Below are positions 47,701 to 55,416 of a stretch of DNA of 64,000 nucleotides, piece by piece (position 1 is the stretch's first letter; every line of letters starts with the position of its first letter). The position numbers and the translations under genes were made by a program. Source of the stretch: Streptomyces tuirus (GTDB lineage: Bacteria > Actinomycetota > Actinomycetes > Streptomycetales > Streptomycetaceae); contig NZ_AP023439.1 of NCBI RefSeq assembly GCF_014701095.1, positions 5,196,001 to 5,260,000 on the forward strand, in the 5' to 3' direction. Under the pieces are notes generated by a model. That model was not told the origin of the DNA, did not search any database, and worked only from the letters and a program-made list of their open reading frames with translations.

Positions 47701-48558
47701 GACCAGCTTCTCCGACTCGGACTGCGCCTTGCGCAGCGCCTCCTCGGCCTCGGCCATCCGCTGCTCGGCGGCCCTGCTCAGCTCCTGGGCCTCGCGGCGG
47801 GTGGACTCCGACTCCGTGGCGCTGGAGGTGCGCAGCTGCTCGGCGTGGTCGGTGGCCTCCTGGGCCTGTGTGGAGGCGGCGTTGAGCAGGCGCTCGGCGT
47901 CCGTGCGGGCGCGGCGCAGGATCTGCTCGGCCTCCGCCCGGGCCTCCTCGGCCGCACTCGTCAGCCGCTGCCTGGCCTCCGTCGCGAGCCGCTCGGCCTC
48001 CGCGCGGGCGGTGGACATGGCCTGCTCGGCCTCGGCCCGGGACTCCTCCAGCAGCCGGCGCGCCTGCTGCTCGGTGCGGGCCCGCAGCTGCTCGGCCCAC
48101 GCCACGTTCTCGTTGACGTGCGACTCGACCGTCTGGCGGCGCTCGGACAGCTCCTGGTCCAGCTGCTGGCGGCGGGTCACCGCCTCCTGGTGCAGCTCGG
48201 CCTGGAGCCGGGCCGCCTGCTCGGCGTGCTCCTGGAGGATCCGCTGGGTCTGCGCCCGGGCCTCGCTCAGCTCCCGGTCGGCGTCCGCGCGGATCTGGTC
48301 GGCCTGCATCTGCGCATTGCGCAGCAACTGCTCGGCCTGCCAGCCGATGTCGCCCCCCTCGAAGGAGGGCCGGGTCATGATGGTCCGCCGCGCCTCGTGC
48401 AGCTTGGCGCGCAGCACCTCGACCTGGTAGCCGAGGTCCTCGGCGTGCTGGATCGCCTTTTCCCGCTCGGTCTTCAGCCGCTTCATCTCGGCTTCGAACC
48501 GAGAGAGGTGGTCGACGTCAGCCGCCGGCTCTCGCTCCTGGCTCTCGTAGCCCCGCAC
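44710..48558 (-). CDS. scy: Polarity scaffold Scy
   Basis: 1282-residue giant coiled-coil protein that, with DivIVA and FilP, marks hyphal tips and sites of new branches. The N-terminal HLSRFEAEMKRLKTEREKA and HAEDLGYQVEVLRAKLHEAR segment resembles DivIVA-type membrane-curvature regions. About 1100 residues of Ala/Glu/Arg-rich helix follow, with long-range repetition of blocks such as EAERLTTETVQETDRLRM and EAERVRSEAAAEAERVRA. The end has the DivIVA/FilP-like EVLVRRREDINAEISRVQDVLEALES. GTG 48558 with only a weak RBS. Homologous to FilP at its tail region, so the pair probably arose by duplication. Confidence 0.95.
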   Translation of the reverse strand: MRGYESQEREPAADVDHLSRFEAEMKRLKTEREKAIQHAEDLGYQVEVLRAKLHEARRTIMTRPSFEGGDIGWQAEQLLRNAQMQADQIRADADRELSEARAQTQRILQEHAEQAARLQAELHQEAVTRRQQLDQELSERRQTVESHVNENVAWAEQLRARTEQQARRLLEESRAEAEQAMSTARAEAERLATEARQRLTSAAEEARAEAEQILRRARTDAERLLNAASTQAQEATDHAEQLRTSSATESESTRREAQELSRAAEQRMAEAEEALRKAQSESEKLVAEAKEAAAKALSSAESANETRTRTAKEQVARLVEEATKEAENTKSEAEQIVADARAEAEKIVAEASEKARTLTAEETATQLSKAARTAEEVLDKASEDAKKTTRAAAEEAERIRSEAEAEADRLRAEAHDIAEQLKGAAKDDTKEYRAKTVELQEEARRLRGEAEQLRADAVDEGEKIRAEARKEAVAQIEEAAKSAEELLAKAKADADELRATAQADSEKVRTEAIERATTLRRQAEETLQRTRQEAERHREEVVEQAEALKEDAERAARELHAETERAIEARRAEAAEELTRLQREAEERLTAAEQALSDAREEAARIRREAAEENERLRAEAAERIRTLQQQAEAEAERLRDEAASDASASRAEGEAVAVRLRSEAANEAERLKSEAQESADRMRAEAQAAAERLGMEASETLAAAQEEANRRRREAEELLGSARQEADQERERAREQSEELLASARKRVEDAQTEAVRLVEEADRRATEMVSAAEQHAQQVRDSVAGLHEQAQEEITGLRSAAEHAADRTRREAQEEADRVRSDAYAERERASEDAGRLRREAHEETEAAKALAERTMSEAISEAERIRTEVAEHAQRARTEASDAIAEAEQAASRTRADAREDANRIRSDAATQADTLITEARNEAERLTTETVQETDRLRMDTVAEAERVRSEAAAEAERVRAEAAETVGSAQQHAERIRTEAARVKSDAEAEAERLVTSAREEADRTLDEARKDANKRRSEAAEQVDKLITETTAEADKLLTEAQQQAHKTTAEAESQADTMVGAARTEADRLVSEATVEGNSAVEKARTDADELLVGARRDATQIRERAEELRDRITSEIEELHERARRESAEAMKSAGDRCDALVKAAEEQLAKAQAKAKEIVSEANSEAGKVRIAAVKKAEGLLKEAEQKKSTLVREAEELKAEAIREAKRTVEEGKRELEVLVRRREDINAEISRVQDVLEALESFEAPAAGKDNGVKAGATVGAPRSGGKSSDS

Positions 48559-48791
48559 TGCGCGGTCCCATCCGTCCCCTGGTCGAAACTCTTACCGAAC
48601 GAGCTCCGTCCATCCGCCGAACGGGGCCCCCGGGGAATGGTGTCAGATCATCGGCGGAGCAGAGGCTGCTGCCCCGACGCTCGTCCCCCGAAACCCGGAC
48701 CCCGGTGGTCCTGCCGTAGCACGGCGGGACCGCGGTCACCCTGGACTGAGCGGCGACCGCCCCCAACCCTACCGGCCCCTATGTACGAGGG

Positions 48792-49232
48792 TCAGTGCTC
48801 AGATGACTCAACAGGCGCCGAAGTGACCAGTTCTGTCAGTACGCCATGACAGTCCTTGGGGTGCAGGAAGGTGATCCGTGACCCCATGGAACCGACCCGC
48901 GGCTCTTCGTACAGCACGCGTACGCCCTTGCCCTTGATCTCCTCGGCGTCACCGTCGACATCCGCCGTACCGAAAGCGATGTGGTGGACGCCCTCGCCGT
49001 TCTTCGCCAGCCACTTCGCGACGGTGGAGTCCTCCCGGGTCGGCTCCAGGAGCTGCAGGTAGGAGGCCCCGCCGTCGGAAGTCTCGTTGATCTTGAGCAT
49101 GGCCTCGCGCACGCCCTGCTCCTCGTTGACCTCGGAGTGGAACACCTCGAAGCCGTAGGTGGCACGGTAGAACTCGACGGTCTTGTCGAGGTCGAAACAG
49201 GCGATTCCGATGTGGTCGATTCGCGTCAGCAT
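48792..49232 (-). CDS. mce: Methylmalonyl-CoA epimerase
   Basis: 146-residue vicinal-oxygen-chelate fold enzyme that interconverts the (R)- and (S)-forms of methylmalonyl-CoA. Motifs: [19 protein letters not shown] with a metal histidine, [14 protein letters not shown] with another, and [19 protein letters not shown] with the final metal ligands. It is divergent from the thiolase gene and close to meaB, all part of short-chain acyl-CoA metabolism. Confidence 0.95.
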   Translation of the reverse strand: MLTRIDHIGIACFDLDKTVEFYRATYGFEVFHSEVNEEQGVREAMLKINETSDGGASYLQLLEPTREDSTVAKWLAKNGEGVHHIAFGTADVDGDAEEIKGKGVRVLYEEPRVGSMGSRITFLHPKDCHGVLTELVTSAPVESSEH

Positions 49233-49381
49233 GGGTTCAGTGCAGCGCCCCAGAGGTGGTTACGCAACGTGCGCGCGATCACACCGACGGCCCGGTGACG
49301 GCACGGAGTGCCACTCAGTACATTCGAAGTAAACCCTCGTTCACTCCTCGGCTGTGCAGGCCGGTAAGGGGATCGCAGCTC

Positions 49382-50599
49382 ATGACTTCTGGAACGTCCG
49401 GAACTTCCGGAGCGAACAGCTCGGTGATCGTCGCGGGCGCGCGTACGCCCATGGGACGGTTGCTCGGATCGCTGAAGTCCTTCTCCGGAGCCGACCTCGG
49501 CGGCTTCGCGATCAAGGCCGCCCTCGACCGTGCGGGGATCGGCGGCGACCAGGTGCAGTACGTGATCATGGGCCAGGTGCTCCAGGCCGGGGCGGGGCAG
49601 ATCCCGGCCCGCCAGGCCGCCGTCAAGGCCGGCATCCCGATGAACGTGCCGGCGCTGACCATCAACAAGGTCTGTCTGTCGGGCCTCGACGCCATCGCGC
49701 TCGCCGACCAGCTCATCCGCGCGGGTGAGTTCGACGTGGTCGTCGCCGGCGGCCAGGAGTCCATGACCAACGCGCCGCACCTGCTGCCGAAGTCCCGTGA
49801 GGGCTTCAAGTACGGCGCCGTCGAGATGCTCGACTCCATGGCGTACGACGGTCTGACCGACTCGTTCGAGGGCGTCGCCATGGGCGCGTCCACGGAGAAG
49901 CACAACACCCGCCTGGGCATCGCGCGGCCCGAACAGGACGAGATCGCCGCGCTGTCGCACCAGCGGGCGGCGGCCGCCCAGAAGAACGGCCTGTTCGAGG
50001 CCGAGATCACGCCCGTCGAGATCCCGCAGCGCAAGGGCGACCCGGTGCTGTTCAGCAAGGACGAGGGGATCCGCGGTGACACCACCGCGGAGTCGCTCGG
50101 GAAGCTGCGTCCGGCCTTCGCCAAGGACGGCACGATCACGGCCGGTTCCGCCTCGCAGATCTCCGACGGTGCCGCCGCCGTCGTCGTGATGAGCAAGGCC
50201 AAGGCGCAGGAGCTCGGCCTGGAGTGGATCGCCGAGATCGGGGCGCACGGGAACGTGGCCGGGCCGGACAACTCGCTGCAGTCGCAGCCGTCCAACGCGA
50301 TCCTGCACGCGCTGAAGAAGGAGGGCCTGGAGGTCTCGGACCTCGACCTCATCGAGATCAACGAGGCGTTCGCCGCCGTGGCCGTGCAGTCGATGAAGGA
50401 CCTCGGCGTGTCCACCGAAAAGGTGAATGTCAACGGTGGTGCCATTGCCCTGGGTCACCCGATCGGGATGTCCGGTGCGCGGCTCGTGCTGCATCTCGCG
50501 CTGGAGCTGAAGCGGCGTGGTGGCGGTGTGGGTGCGGCGGCGCTGTGCGGTGGTGGTGGGCAGGGGGACGCGCTGATCGTGCGCGTGCCCAAGGCCTGA
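49382..50599 (+). CDS. Acetyl-CoA C-acetyltransferase (thiolase)
   Basis: 405-residue thiolase that condenses two acetyl-CoA to acetoacetyl-CoA, or cleaves it. Catalytic residues are in [10 protein letters not shown] (nucleophilic Cys), [16 protein letters not shown] (His) and [11 protein letters not shown] (second Cys). ATG 49382 follows AAGGGGAT. It is adjacent to meaB and divergent from mce. Together with the dehydrogenase at 32196 it would start the ethylmalonyl-CoA pathway. Confidence 0.95.
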   Translation: MTSGTSGTSGANSSVIVAGARTPMGRLLGSLKSFSGADLGGFAIKAALDRAGIGGDQVQYVIMGQVLQAGAGQIPARQAAVKAGIPMNVPALTINKVCLSGLDAIALADQLIRAGEFDVVVAGGQESMTNAPHLLPKSREGFKYGAVEMLDSMAYDGLTDSFEGVAMGASTEKHNTRLGIARPEQDEIAALSHQRAAAAQKNGLFEAEITPVEIPQRKGDPVLFSKDEGIRGDTTAESLGKLRPAFAKDGTITAGSASQISDGAAAVVVMSKAKAQELGLEWIAEIGAHGNVAGPDNSLQSQPSNAILHALKKEGLEVSDLDLIEINEAFAAVAVQSMKDLGVSTEKVNVNGGAIALGHPIGMSGARLVLHLALELKRRGGGVGAAALCGGGGQGDALIVRVPKA

Positions 50600-50648
50600 G
50601 TCCCGGTACGTCCCTCATCGGTACGTCCCTTATCTGAACGGAGCTGTG

Positions 50649-51605
50649 ATGCAGGACGTCTCCACCCTGGTGGCCCAGGCCAGGGAAGGCCGGCCGCGGG
50701 CCGTGGCCCGGCTGATCTCCCTGGTGGAGGGGGCGTCCCCGCAGCTGCGGGAGGTCATGGCGGCGCTGGCGCCGCTGACGGGCGGGGCGTACGTGGTGGG
50801 ACTGACCGGGTCGCCCGGGGTCGGCAAGTCCACGTCGACCTCGGCGCTGGTCTCCGCGTACCGCAAGCAGGACAAGCGGGTCGGCGTGCTCGCCGTCGAC
50901 CCGTCGTCCCCGTTCTCGGGCGGTGCGCTGCTCGGGGACCGGGTGCGGATGTCGGAGCACGCGTCGGACCCGGGGGTGTACATCCGGTCGATGGCGACCC
51001 GCGGGCATCTGGGCGGGCTGGCGTGGTCGGCTCCGCAGGCGATCCGGGTGCTGGACGCCGCCGGCTGCGACGTGATCCTGGTCGAGACGGTGGGTGTGGG
51101 GCAGTCGGAGGTGGAGATCGCCTCGCAGGCGGACACGTCCGTGGTGCTGCTCGCGCCGGGAATGGGGGACGGGATCCAGGCGGCCAAGGCCGGGATCCTG
51201 GAGATCGGCGACGTGTACGTCGTGAACAAGGCGGACCGGGACGGGGCGGACGCGACGGCCCGCGAGCTGAACCACATGCTGGGGCTGGGGGAGTCCCGGG
51301 GGCCGGGCGACTGGCGTCCGCCGATCGTGAAGACGGTGGCCGCGCGCGGGGAGGGCGTCGACGAGGTCGTCGAGGCGCTGGAGAAGCACCGGGCGTGGAT
51401 GGAGGAGCGGGGTGTGCTCGCGGAGCGGCGGTTGTCGCGGGCGTCTCGGGAGGTCGAGACGATCGCGGTGACGGCGCTGCGGGAGCGGATCGGGGACCTG
51501 CACGGCGACCGGCGCCTCGGGGCGCTGGCGGAGCGGATCATCGCGGGCGAACTGGATCCCTACCGGGCGGCTGACGAGCTGGTGGCCGGGTTGACGGAGG
51601 GCTGA
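50649..51605 (+). CDS. meaB: G-protein chaperone MeaB of methylmalonyl-CoA mutase
   Basis: 318-residue GTPase (ArgK/MeaB family) that loads adenosylcobalamin into B12-dependent mutases and protects them from inactivation. P-loop GSPGVGKSTSTSAL, Asp motif LAVDPSSPFSGGALLGDRVR, DVILVETVGVGQSE and NKAD for guanine recognition. ATG 50649 is five bases from GGAG; GTG 50646 is too close. It follows the thiolase by 49 bases and may be co-transcribed. Confidence 0.95.
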   Translation: MQDVSTLVAQAREGRPRAVARLISLVEGASPQLREVMAALAPLTGGAYVVGLTGSPGVGKSTSTSALVSAYRKQDKRVGVLAVDPSSPFSGGALLGDRVRMSEHASDPGVYIRSMATRGHLGGLAWSAPQAIRVLDAAGCDVILVETVGVGQSEVEIASQADTSVVLLAPGMGDGIQAAKAGILEIGDVYVVNKADRDGADATARELNHMLGLGESRGPGDWRPPIVKTVAARGEGVDEVVEALEKHRAWMEERGVLAERRLSRASREVETIAVTALRERIGDLHGDRRLGALAERIIAGELDPYRAADELVAGLTEG

Positions 51606-51665
51606 GCCGGTGGTGGGGTGCGCGTTCCTTTCGCCCTCGCGTGGGGTGTGGGTCGGGGCCGCGCC

Positions 51666-51755
51666 GGGGGGTGTCCGTCCTCGGAACGGCGCGATGGGGT
51701 TGCGTACCGACTAACTCCCCGTTGACGCGCCAACCGCTGCGGGCGGACACCCCCC
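51666..51755. repeat. 90-bp nested inverted repeat
   Basis: Outer arms GGGGGGTGTCCG (51666-51677) and CGGACACCCCCC (51744-51755) are a perfect 12-bp match. Inside, GGCGCG (51688-51693) pairs with CGCGCC (51726-51731), and GGGG (51696-51699) pairs with CCCC (51717-51720), leaving a 17-base loop. The order of pairing is consistent with one long hairpin with internal loops. Confidence 0.8.
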
Positions 51756-51816
51756 GACACGACCCCTTGCGCCGTCCGGCGGCTAGCTGCGGGCATGCGT
51801 GCCGCTAAGGGCGGCA

Positions 51817-51864
51817 CGGGTGGGCGCAGCGGCACCCCGTTCCGCCGGGCTGCGAGCCCACCCG
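51817..51864. repeat. Intergenic hairpin repeat
   Basis: CGGGTGGGC (51817-51825) pairs with GCCCACCCG (51856-51864), and GCAGC (51826-51830) with GCTGC (51849-51853). Hairpins of this type are, as far as I recall, dispersed widely in Streptomyces genomes. The first copy of the 42-base direct repeat overlaps its right arm. Confidence 0.65.
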
Positions 51865-51969
51865 GCCTCAGCGCCGATGCCGAGCACCCCGAGACGCCGA
51901 GCTGAGGACCCACCCCGCCTCAGCACCGACGCCGAGCCTCCCGAGACGCAGGGTCGGTGCAACCGCTGA

Positions 51970-52605
51970 TCAGTCCTGGTCGTCGTCCTCGTCGTCGTCC
52001 TGGTCGTCCGCCGTGACCTTGCCCGAGGCGAGGTCGATCTTCCAGTCCTGCTCGGCGCCGCCGGACTTGCGGGTCTCGGCCTCCCAGGACGTGTTCTTGC
52101 CGTCGTCGTCGAGGTCCACGGACGTCACCACGCCCTTGCCGGCGGCGGCCTTCGCCGCCTCCTCGGCCGTCACCGACGAGCCCTTCAGAGCCGCCCGCAC
52201 CTGCGCCGTGTCGTCCTCGTCGTCGGTGTGCGAGCCGAGGACCTTGCCGCTGGCCGGGTCGACGCTCACGCTGTGCCAGGTGCTGTCGCCCGAGAGGACG
52301 TCGACCGTCCAGACGACCTTGTCGCCGTCGTCCTCGTCGTCCAGCTCGGCGGAGACCACCGTGCCCGACGTGTGCTTCAGCGCGGAGGCGATCGCCTCGG
52401 ACGCCGTCACGTCCGCCGACACCGTCTTCTCGGCGTCGTCGTCCCGGTCGCCGTCGTCGTCCCGGTCGTCGTCGTTCGACGCCTGCGTGGTGGCCGCCTG
52501 CCGCGCCGCGCCCTGGTCGCCTCCCGCGGTCGCGAGAGCCGTGGCCGTCCCGCCTCCGATCAGGGCGGCGGCGGTCACAGCGGCGATCACGATGTTGCGC
52601 TTCAT
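51970..52605 (-). CDS. Exported acidic protein with two PepSY domains
   Basis: 211-residue predicted secreted protein. Signal peptide at residues 1 to about 27 (KRNIVIAAVTAAALIGGGTATALA). Two PepSY-type units follow, KVVWTVDVLSGDSTWHSVSVDP with GKVLG, and SWEAETRKSGGAEQDWKIDLASGKV. Asp-rich stretches (DDDRDDDGDRDDD and the DDQDDDEDDDQD tail) suggest metal binding. It is divergent from an OmpR-type two-component system, and a shared inverted repeat lies between them, so it may be the signal modulator or a target of that system. Confidence 0.88.
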   Translation of the reverse strand: MKRNIVIAAVTAAALIGGGTATALATAGGDQGAARQAATTQASNDDDRDDDGDRDDDAEKTVSADVTASEAIASALKHTSGTVVSAELDDEDDGDKVVWTVDVLSGDSTWHSVSVDPASGKVLGSHTDDEDDTAQVRAALKGSSVTAEEAAKAAAGKGVVTSVDLDDDGKNTSWEAETRKSGGAEQDWKIDLASGKVTADDQDDDEDDDQD

Positions 52606-52666
52606 GCGGATTCCTCCCGAGTCGTTTTGTTTGCGACGTCTTCGACTCTGGCCGACGGAGGCTGAG

Positions 52667-52704
52667 AGGAACCTGAAGCCCCCTGAAGGGATCTTCAGGT
52701 TCCT
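52667..52704. promoter_or_regulatory. Likely response-regulator operator between the PepSY and regulator genes
   Basis: AGGAACCTGAAG (52667-52678) and CTTCAGGTTCCT (52693-52704) form a perfect 12-bp inverted repeat. A third CCTGAAG at 52682-52688 is a direct repeat of the left half-site, 10 bases apart, the spacing expected for OmpR-type dimers. It lies 62 bases from the PepSY start and 18 bases from the regulator start. Confidence 0.7.
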
Positions 52705-52721
52705 TTTGCCACTCTTTACGG

Positions 52722-53390
52722 ATGCGCCTGTTGATCGTGGAGGACGAGAAGCGGCTGGCCCTGTCGCTCGCCAGGGGCCTGACGGCCGAGGGGTACGCCG
52801 TGGACGTCGTCCACGACGGGCGGGAGGGGCTGTACCGGGCCTCGGAGGGCACGTACGACCTGGTCATCCTCGACATCATGCTGCCCGGCCTCAACGGCTA
52901 CCGGGTCTGCGCCGCCCTGCGCGCCGCCGGGCACGACGTGCCGATCCTGATGCTGACCGCCAAGGACGGCGAGTACGACGAGGCCGAGGGGCTCGACACC
53001 GGTGCGGACGACTATCTGACCAAGCCGTTCTCCTACGTCGTGCTCGTCGCCCGGGTCAAGGCGCTGCTGCGGCGGCGCGGGCAGGGCGCGGGGGCCTCGC
53101 CTGTGCATGTGCACGGGGACCTGAAGGTGGACACCGCGGCCCGGCGGGTGTTCCTGGGCGAGGACGAGATCACCCTCACCGCCAAGGAGTTCTCCGTACT
53201 GGAGCAGCTCGTGCTGCGGGCCGGCGAGGTGGTGTCCAAGTCGGAGATCCTGGAGCACGTCTGGGACTTCGCGTACGAGGGTGATCCGAACATCGTCGAG
53301 GTGTACGTCAGCACGCTGCGGCGGAAGCTGCGGGCGGGGCTGATCCGGACCGTGCGCGGGGCCGGATACCGGCTGGAGCGGTCGCCGTGA
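52722..53390 (+). CDS. OmpR/PhoB-family response regulator
   Basis: 222-residue regulator. The receiver has MRLLIVEDEKRLALSL, phospho-acceptor in YDLVILDIMLPGLNG and the lysine in LTKPFSYVVLVARV. The winged-helix domain contains LTAKEFSVLEQLVLRAGEVVSKSEIL and VEVYVSTLRRKL. The ATG lies 18 bases from the nearby inverted repeat, suggesting autoregulation. It overlaps the kinase gene by four bases. Confidence 0.94.
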   Translation: MRLLIVEDEKRLALSLARGLTAEGYAVDVVHDGREGLYRASEGTYDLVILDIMLPGLNGYRVCAALRAAGHDVPILMLTAKDGEYDEAEGLDTGADDYLTKPFSYVVLVARVKALLRRRGQGAGASPVHVHGDLKVDTAARRVFLGEDEITLTAKEFSVLEQLVLRAGEVVSKSEILEHVWDFAYEGDPNIVEVYVSTLRRKLRAGLIRTVRGAGYRLERSP

Positions 53391-54811
53391 GGCGGCTGTT
53401 CGGGTCCGTCCGGGCGCGGGCCACGCTGGGCGCGACCCTCGTGGTCGCGGTGGCGCTCGTGGCCGCCGGGGCCGCGGTGCTGCTGTCGCTGCGGTCCAAC
53501 CTGATCGGCGAGGCCGGCACGCAGGCGGAGCGCTCCGCGCGGGCGGTCGCCTCCGAGCTCGCCGCCGGGACGTCGTACGACAGGCTCTCGGGGCTGGACG
53601 GCGACGACGGGCCTGTGCAGGTCCTGGACGAGCACGGGCGGCTGGTCGCGGCCAGTGAGGATCTGGAGGAGATCAGCGGGACCGACAGCGGGCAGGTGAA
53701 GCCGCGGCCGGCGGTGCAGCCGACCGGGGACGACGATGACGACTCCGACGACGCGGGCGAGTCCCTCGAAGCCGGTGAGATCTCCGGGGAGAGCGTCTTC
53801 AGCAACGGGTCGGCGACCATCGACGGGGACGCGGAGGACTACCGGTTCGCCGCCGTCGAGGTGGAGACCCACGACCGGGGGCACCTCACGGTCTACGCCG
53901 GTTCCCCGCTGGCCGCCGAGCACGGGGCCGTGCGGACCGCGCTGACGGTGATGCTGATCGGCTTCCCGCTGCTGCTCGGTGTCGTCGCGGCCGTGACCTG
54001 GCTGGTCACCCGGCGGGCCTTGCGGCCCGTGGAGGGGATCCGGCGCGAGATGGCCGCGATCACCCAGTCCGAGGACCTCGCGCGGCGCGTTCCGGAGCCG
54101 GACACGCACGACGAGATCGCCCGGCTCGCCAGCACCACCAACGAGACGCTCGCGGCGCTGGAGACATCCGTGGAGCGGCAGCGGCGGTTCGTCGCCGACG
54201 CGTCCCACGAGCTGCGCAGTCCGATCGCCTCGCTGCGGACCCAGTTGGAGGTGGCCGCCGCGCATCCCGAACTGCTGGATCTGGACGGGGCCGTGGAGGA
54301 CACCGTCCGGCTGCAGCGGCTGGCGGCCGACCTGCTGCTGCTCGCCCGGCTGGACGCGGGGGAGCGGCCCGGCGACGCGACGGTCGACCTCGCCGGACTC
54401 GCCCGGGAGCAGGCCGAGGGGCGGTCGGCTGTCACCGTGGACGCGGAGAGGGTGGAGGTGGCCGGGTCGCGGGGGCAGTTGGGGAGGGTGCTCGCCAATC
54501 TGCTCGACAACGCCCAGCGGCATGCCCGGTCGGCCGTGACGGTGAATGTGCGGCGCGAGGGTGACCTGGCCGTGGTCGGGGTGGCCGACGACGGTGACGG
54601 GGTGCCGGAGGACGACCGGGAGCGGATCTTCGAACGGTTCGTCCGGTTGGACGCGGCCCGCAGCCGCGACGACGGCGGAGCCGGGCTGGGACTCGCCATC
54701 GCCCGCGACGTGGCCGTCCGGCACGGCGGCACGCTCACGGCAGGACGGGGGCCCGCAGGCGGAGCCCTGTTCGAACTCCGCCTGCCGCTCGTCCAGCGGG
54801 GATCGCGGTAG
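53387..54811 (+). CDS. Sensor histidine kinase of the PepSY-linked system
   Basis: 474-residue kinase. A first helix (about residues 10-33, ATLGATLVVAVALVAAGAAVLL) and a second (about 183-203, ALTVMLIGFPLLLGVVAAVTWL) bracket an extracellular domain rich in Asp, Glu and Gly (GDDDDDSDDAGESLEAGE), perhaps a cation or charge sensor. A HAMP linker, HisKA with FVADASHELRSPIASLR, and HATPase with NLLDNAQRHARS and GGAGLGLAIARDVA follow. GTG start overlaps the regulator. Confidence 0.93.
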   Translation: MRRLFGSVRARATLGATLVVAVALVAAGAAVLLSLRSNLIGEAGTQAERSARAVASELAAGTSYDRLSGLDGDDGPVQVLDEHGRLVAASEDLEEISGTDSGQVKPRPAVQPTGDDDDDSDDAGESLEAGEISGESVFSNGSATIDGDAEDYRFAAVEVETHDRGHLTVYAGSPLAAEHGAVRTALTVMLIGFPLLLGVVAAVTWLVTRRALRPVEGIRREMAAITQSEDLARRVPEPDTHDEIARLASTTNETLAALETSVERQRRFVADASHELRSPIASLRTQLEVAAAHPELLDLDGAVEDTVRLQRLAADLLLLARLDAGERPGDATVDLAGLAREQAEGRSAVTVDAERVEVAGSRGQLGRVLANLLDNAQRHARSAVTVNVRREGDLAVVGVADDGDGVPEDDRERIFERFVRLDAARSRDDGGAGLGLAIARDVAVRHGGTLTAGRGPAGGALFELRLPLVQRGSR

Positions 54812-54823
54812 CGGGCGCCGCGG

Positions 54824-55300
54824 TTACGGGCGCCCGCGCTGGCCGCGCAGGTGCTCCGCGATGGGCTTGAGGGCCTTGTCGAGCTCGGTCAGGGCCTCGG
54901 GGGACAGCAGGTCGATGAAGTGCCTGCGCACGGACGCCACATGGTGGGGCGCGACCTTCTGCATCGTCGTCATGCCGTGGTCGGTCAGGACCGCGTAGAG
55001 CCCCCGGCGGTCCGACTCGCAGTTCTCCCGCCGGACCAGGTTCGCGTTCTCCATGCGCGTGATCTGGTGCGAGAGGCGGCTCTTGGACTGGAGGGTGGCG
55101 GACGCGAGGTCGCTCATCCGCATCCTCTGGCCCTCGGACTCGGAGAGATTCACCAGGATCTCGTAGTCGTTCATTGTCAGGCCGAACGGCTGCAGGTCCT
55201 TCTCGAGCTGGTACGTCAACAGCCTGTTGACCTCCAGGTGGGTGCGCCAAGCGCACTGCTCCGCTTCGGTCAGCCAGCGGGTGGCCGTCTCGGTCTCCAT
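54824..55300 (-). CDS. absC: MarR-family regulator AbsC
   Basis: 158-residue winged-helix repressor. Core segments: FGLTMNDYEILVNLSESEGQRM, LASATLQSKSRLSHQITRMENANLVRREN. The length and chromosomal place match S. coelicolor AbsC, the zinc-responsive regulator that affects actinorhodin production and coelibactin genes. The start lacks any Shine-Dalgarno sequence, and a TAGACT box lies six bases upstream, so the mRNA is probably leaderless. Confidence 0.88.
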   Translation of the reverse strand: METETATRWLTEAEQCAWRTHLEVNRLLTYQLEKDLQPFGLTMNDYEILVNLSESEGQRMRMSDLASATLQSKSRLSHQITRMENANLVRRENCESDRRGLYAVLTDHGMTTMQKVAPHHVASVRRHFIDLLSPEALTELDKALKPIAEHLRGQRGRP

Positions 55301-55306
55301 GAATGA

Positions 55307-55312
55307 AGTCTA
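55307..55312 (-). promoter_or_regulatory. -10 box of a probable leaderless absC promoter
   Basis: On the minus strand TAGACT at 55312-55307 matches the Streptomyces -10 consensus and leaves six bases before the ATG, so transcription would begin at the A of the start codon. A TTCGCC about 15 bases further upstream is a weak -35. Confidence 0.5.
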
Positions 55313-55416
55313 CCTAAAATGTTGAAAGGCGAACTAGTGAGGGGTGGCGTGTGACCGCGCACGCCTGGCGAACAGCAGTGCGCAGACGTTCGATGTCACA
55401 CTCCGCAGACTACCGC

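Larger units (their letters stand above)
51606..51969. other. Structured 3'-3' intergenic region
   Basis: No gene is visible in this 364-base gap between the convergent meaB and PepSY genes. It contains a 90-bp nested inverted repeat (51666-51755), a second hairpin (51817-51864) and an imperfect 42-base direct repeat (51857-51898 and 51909-51950, 36 of 42 identical). These may be bidirectional terminators, a structured RNA or dispersed Streptomyces repeats. Confidence 0.65.

Noticed and set aside
46879-48849. 656-codon plus-strand frame across scy
   Set aside because: Mirror of the repetitive coiled-coil gene; Leu/Gly/Arg-rich repeats reflect the Ala/Glu/Arg codons of Scy.
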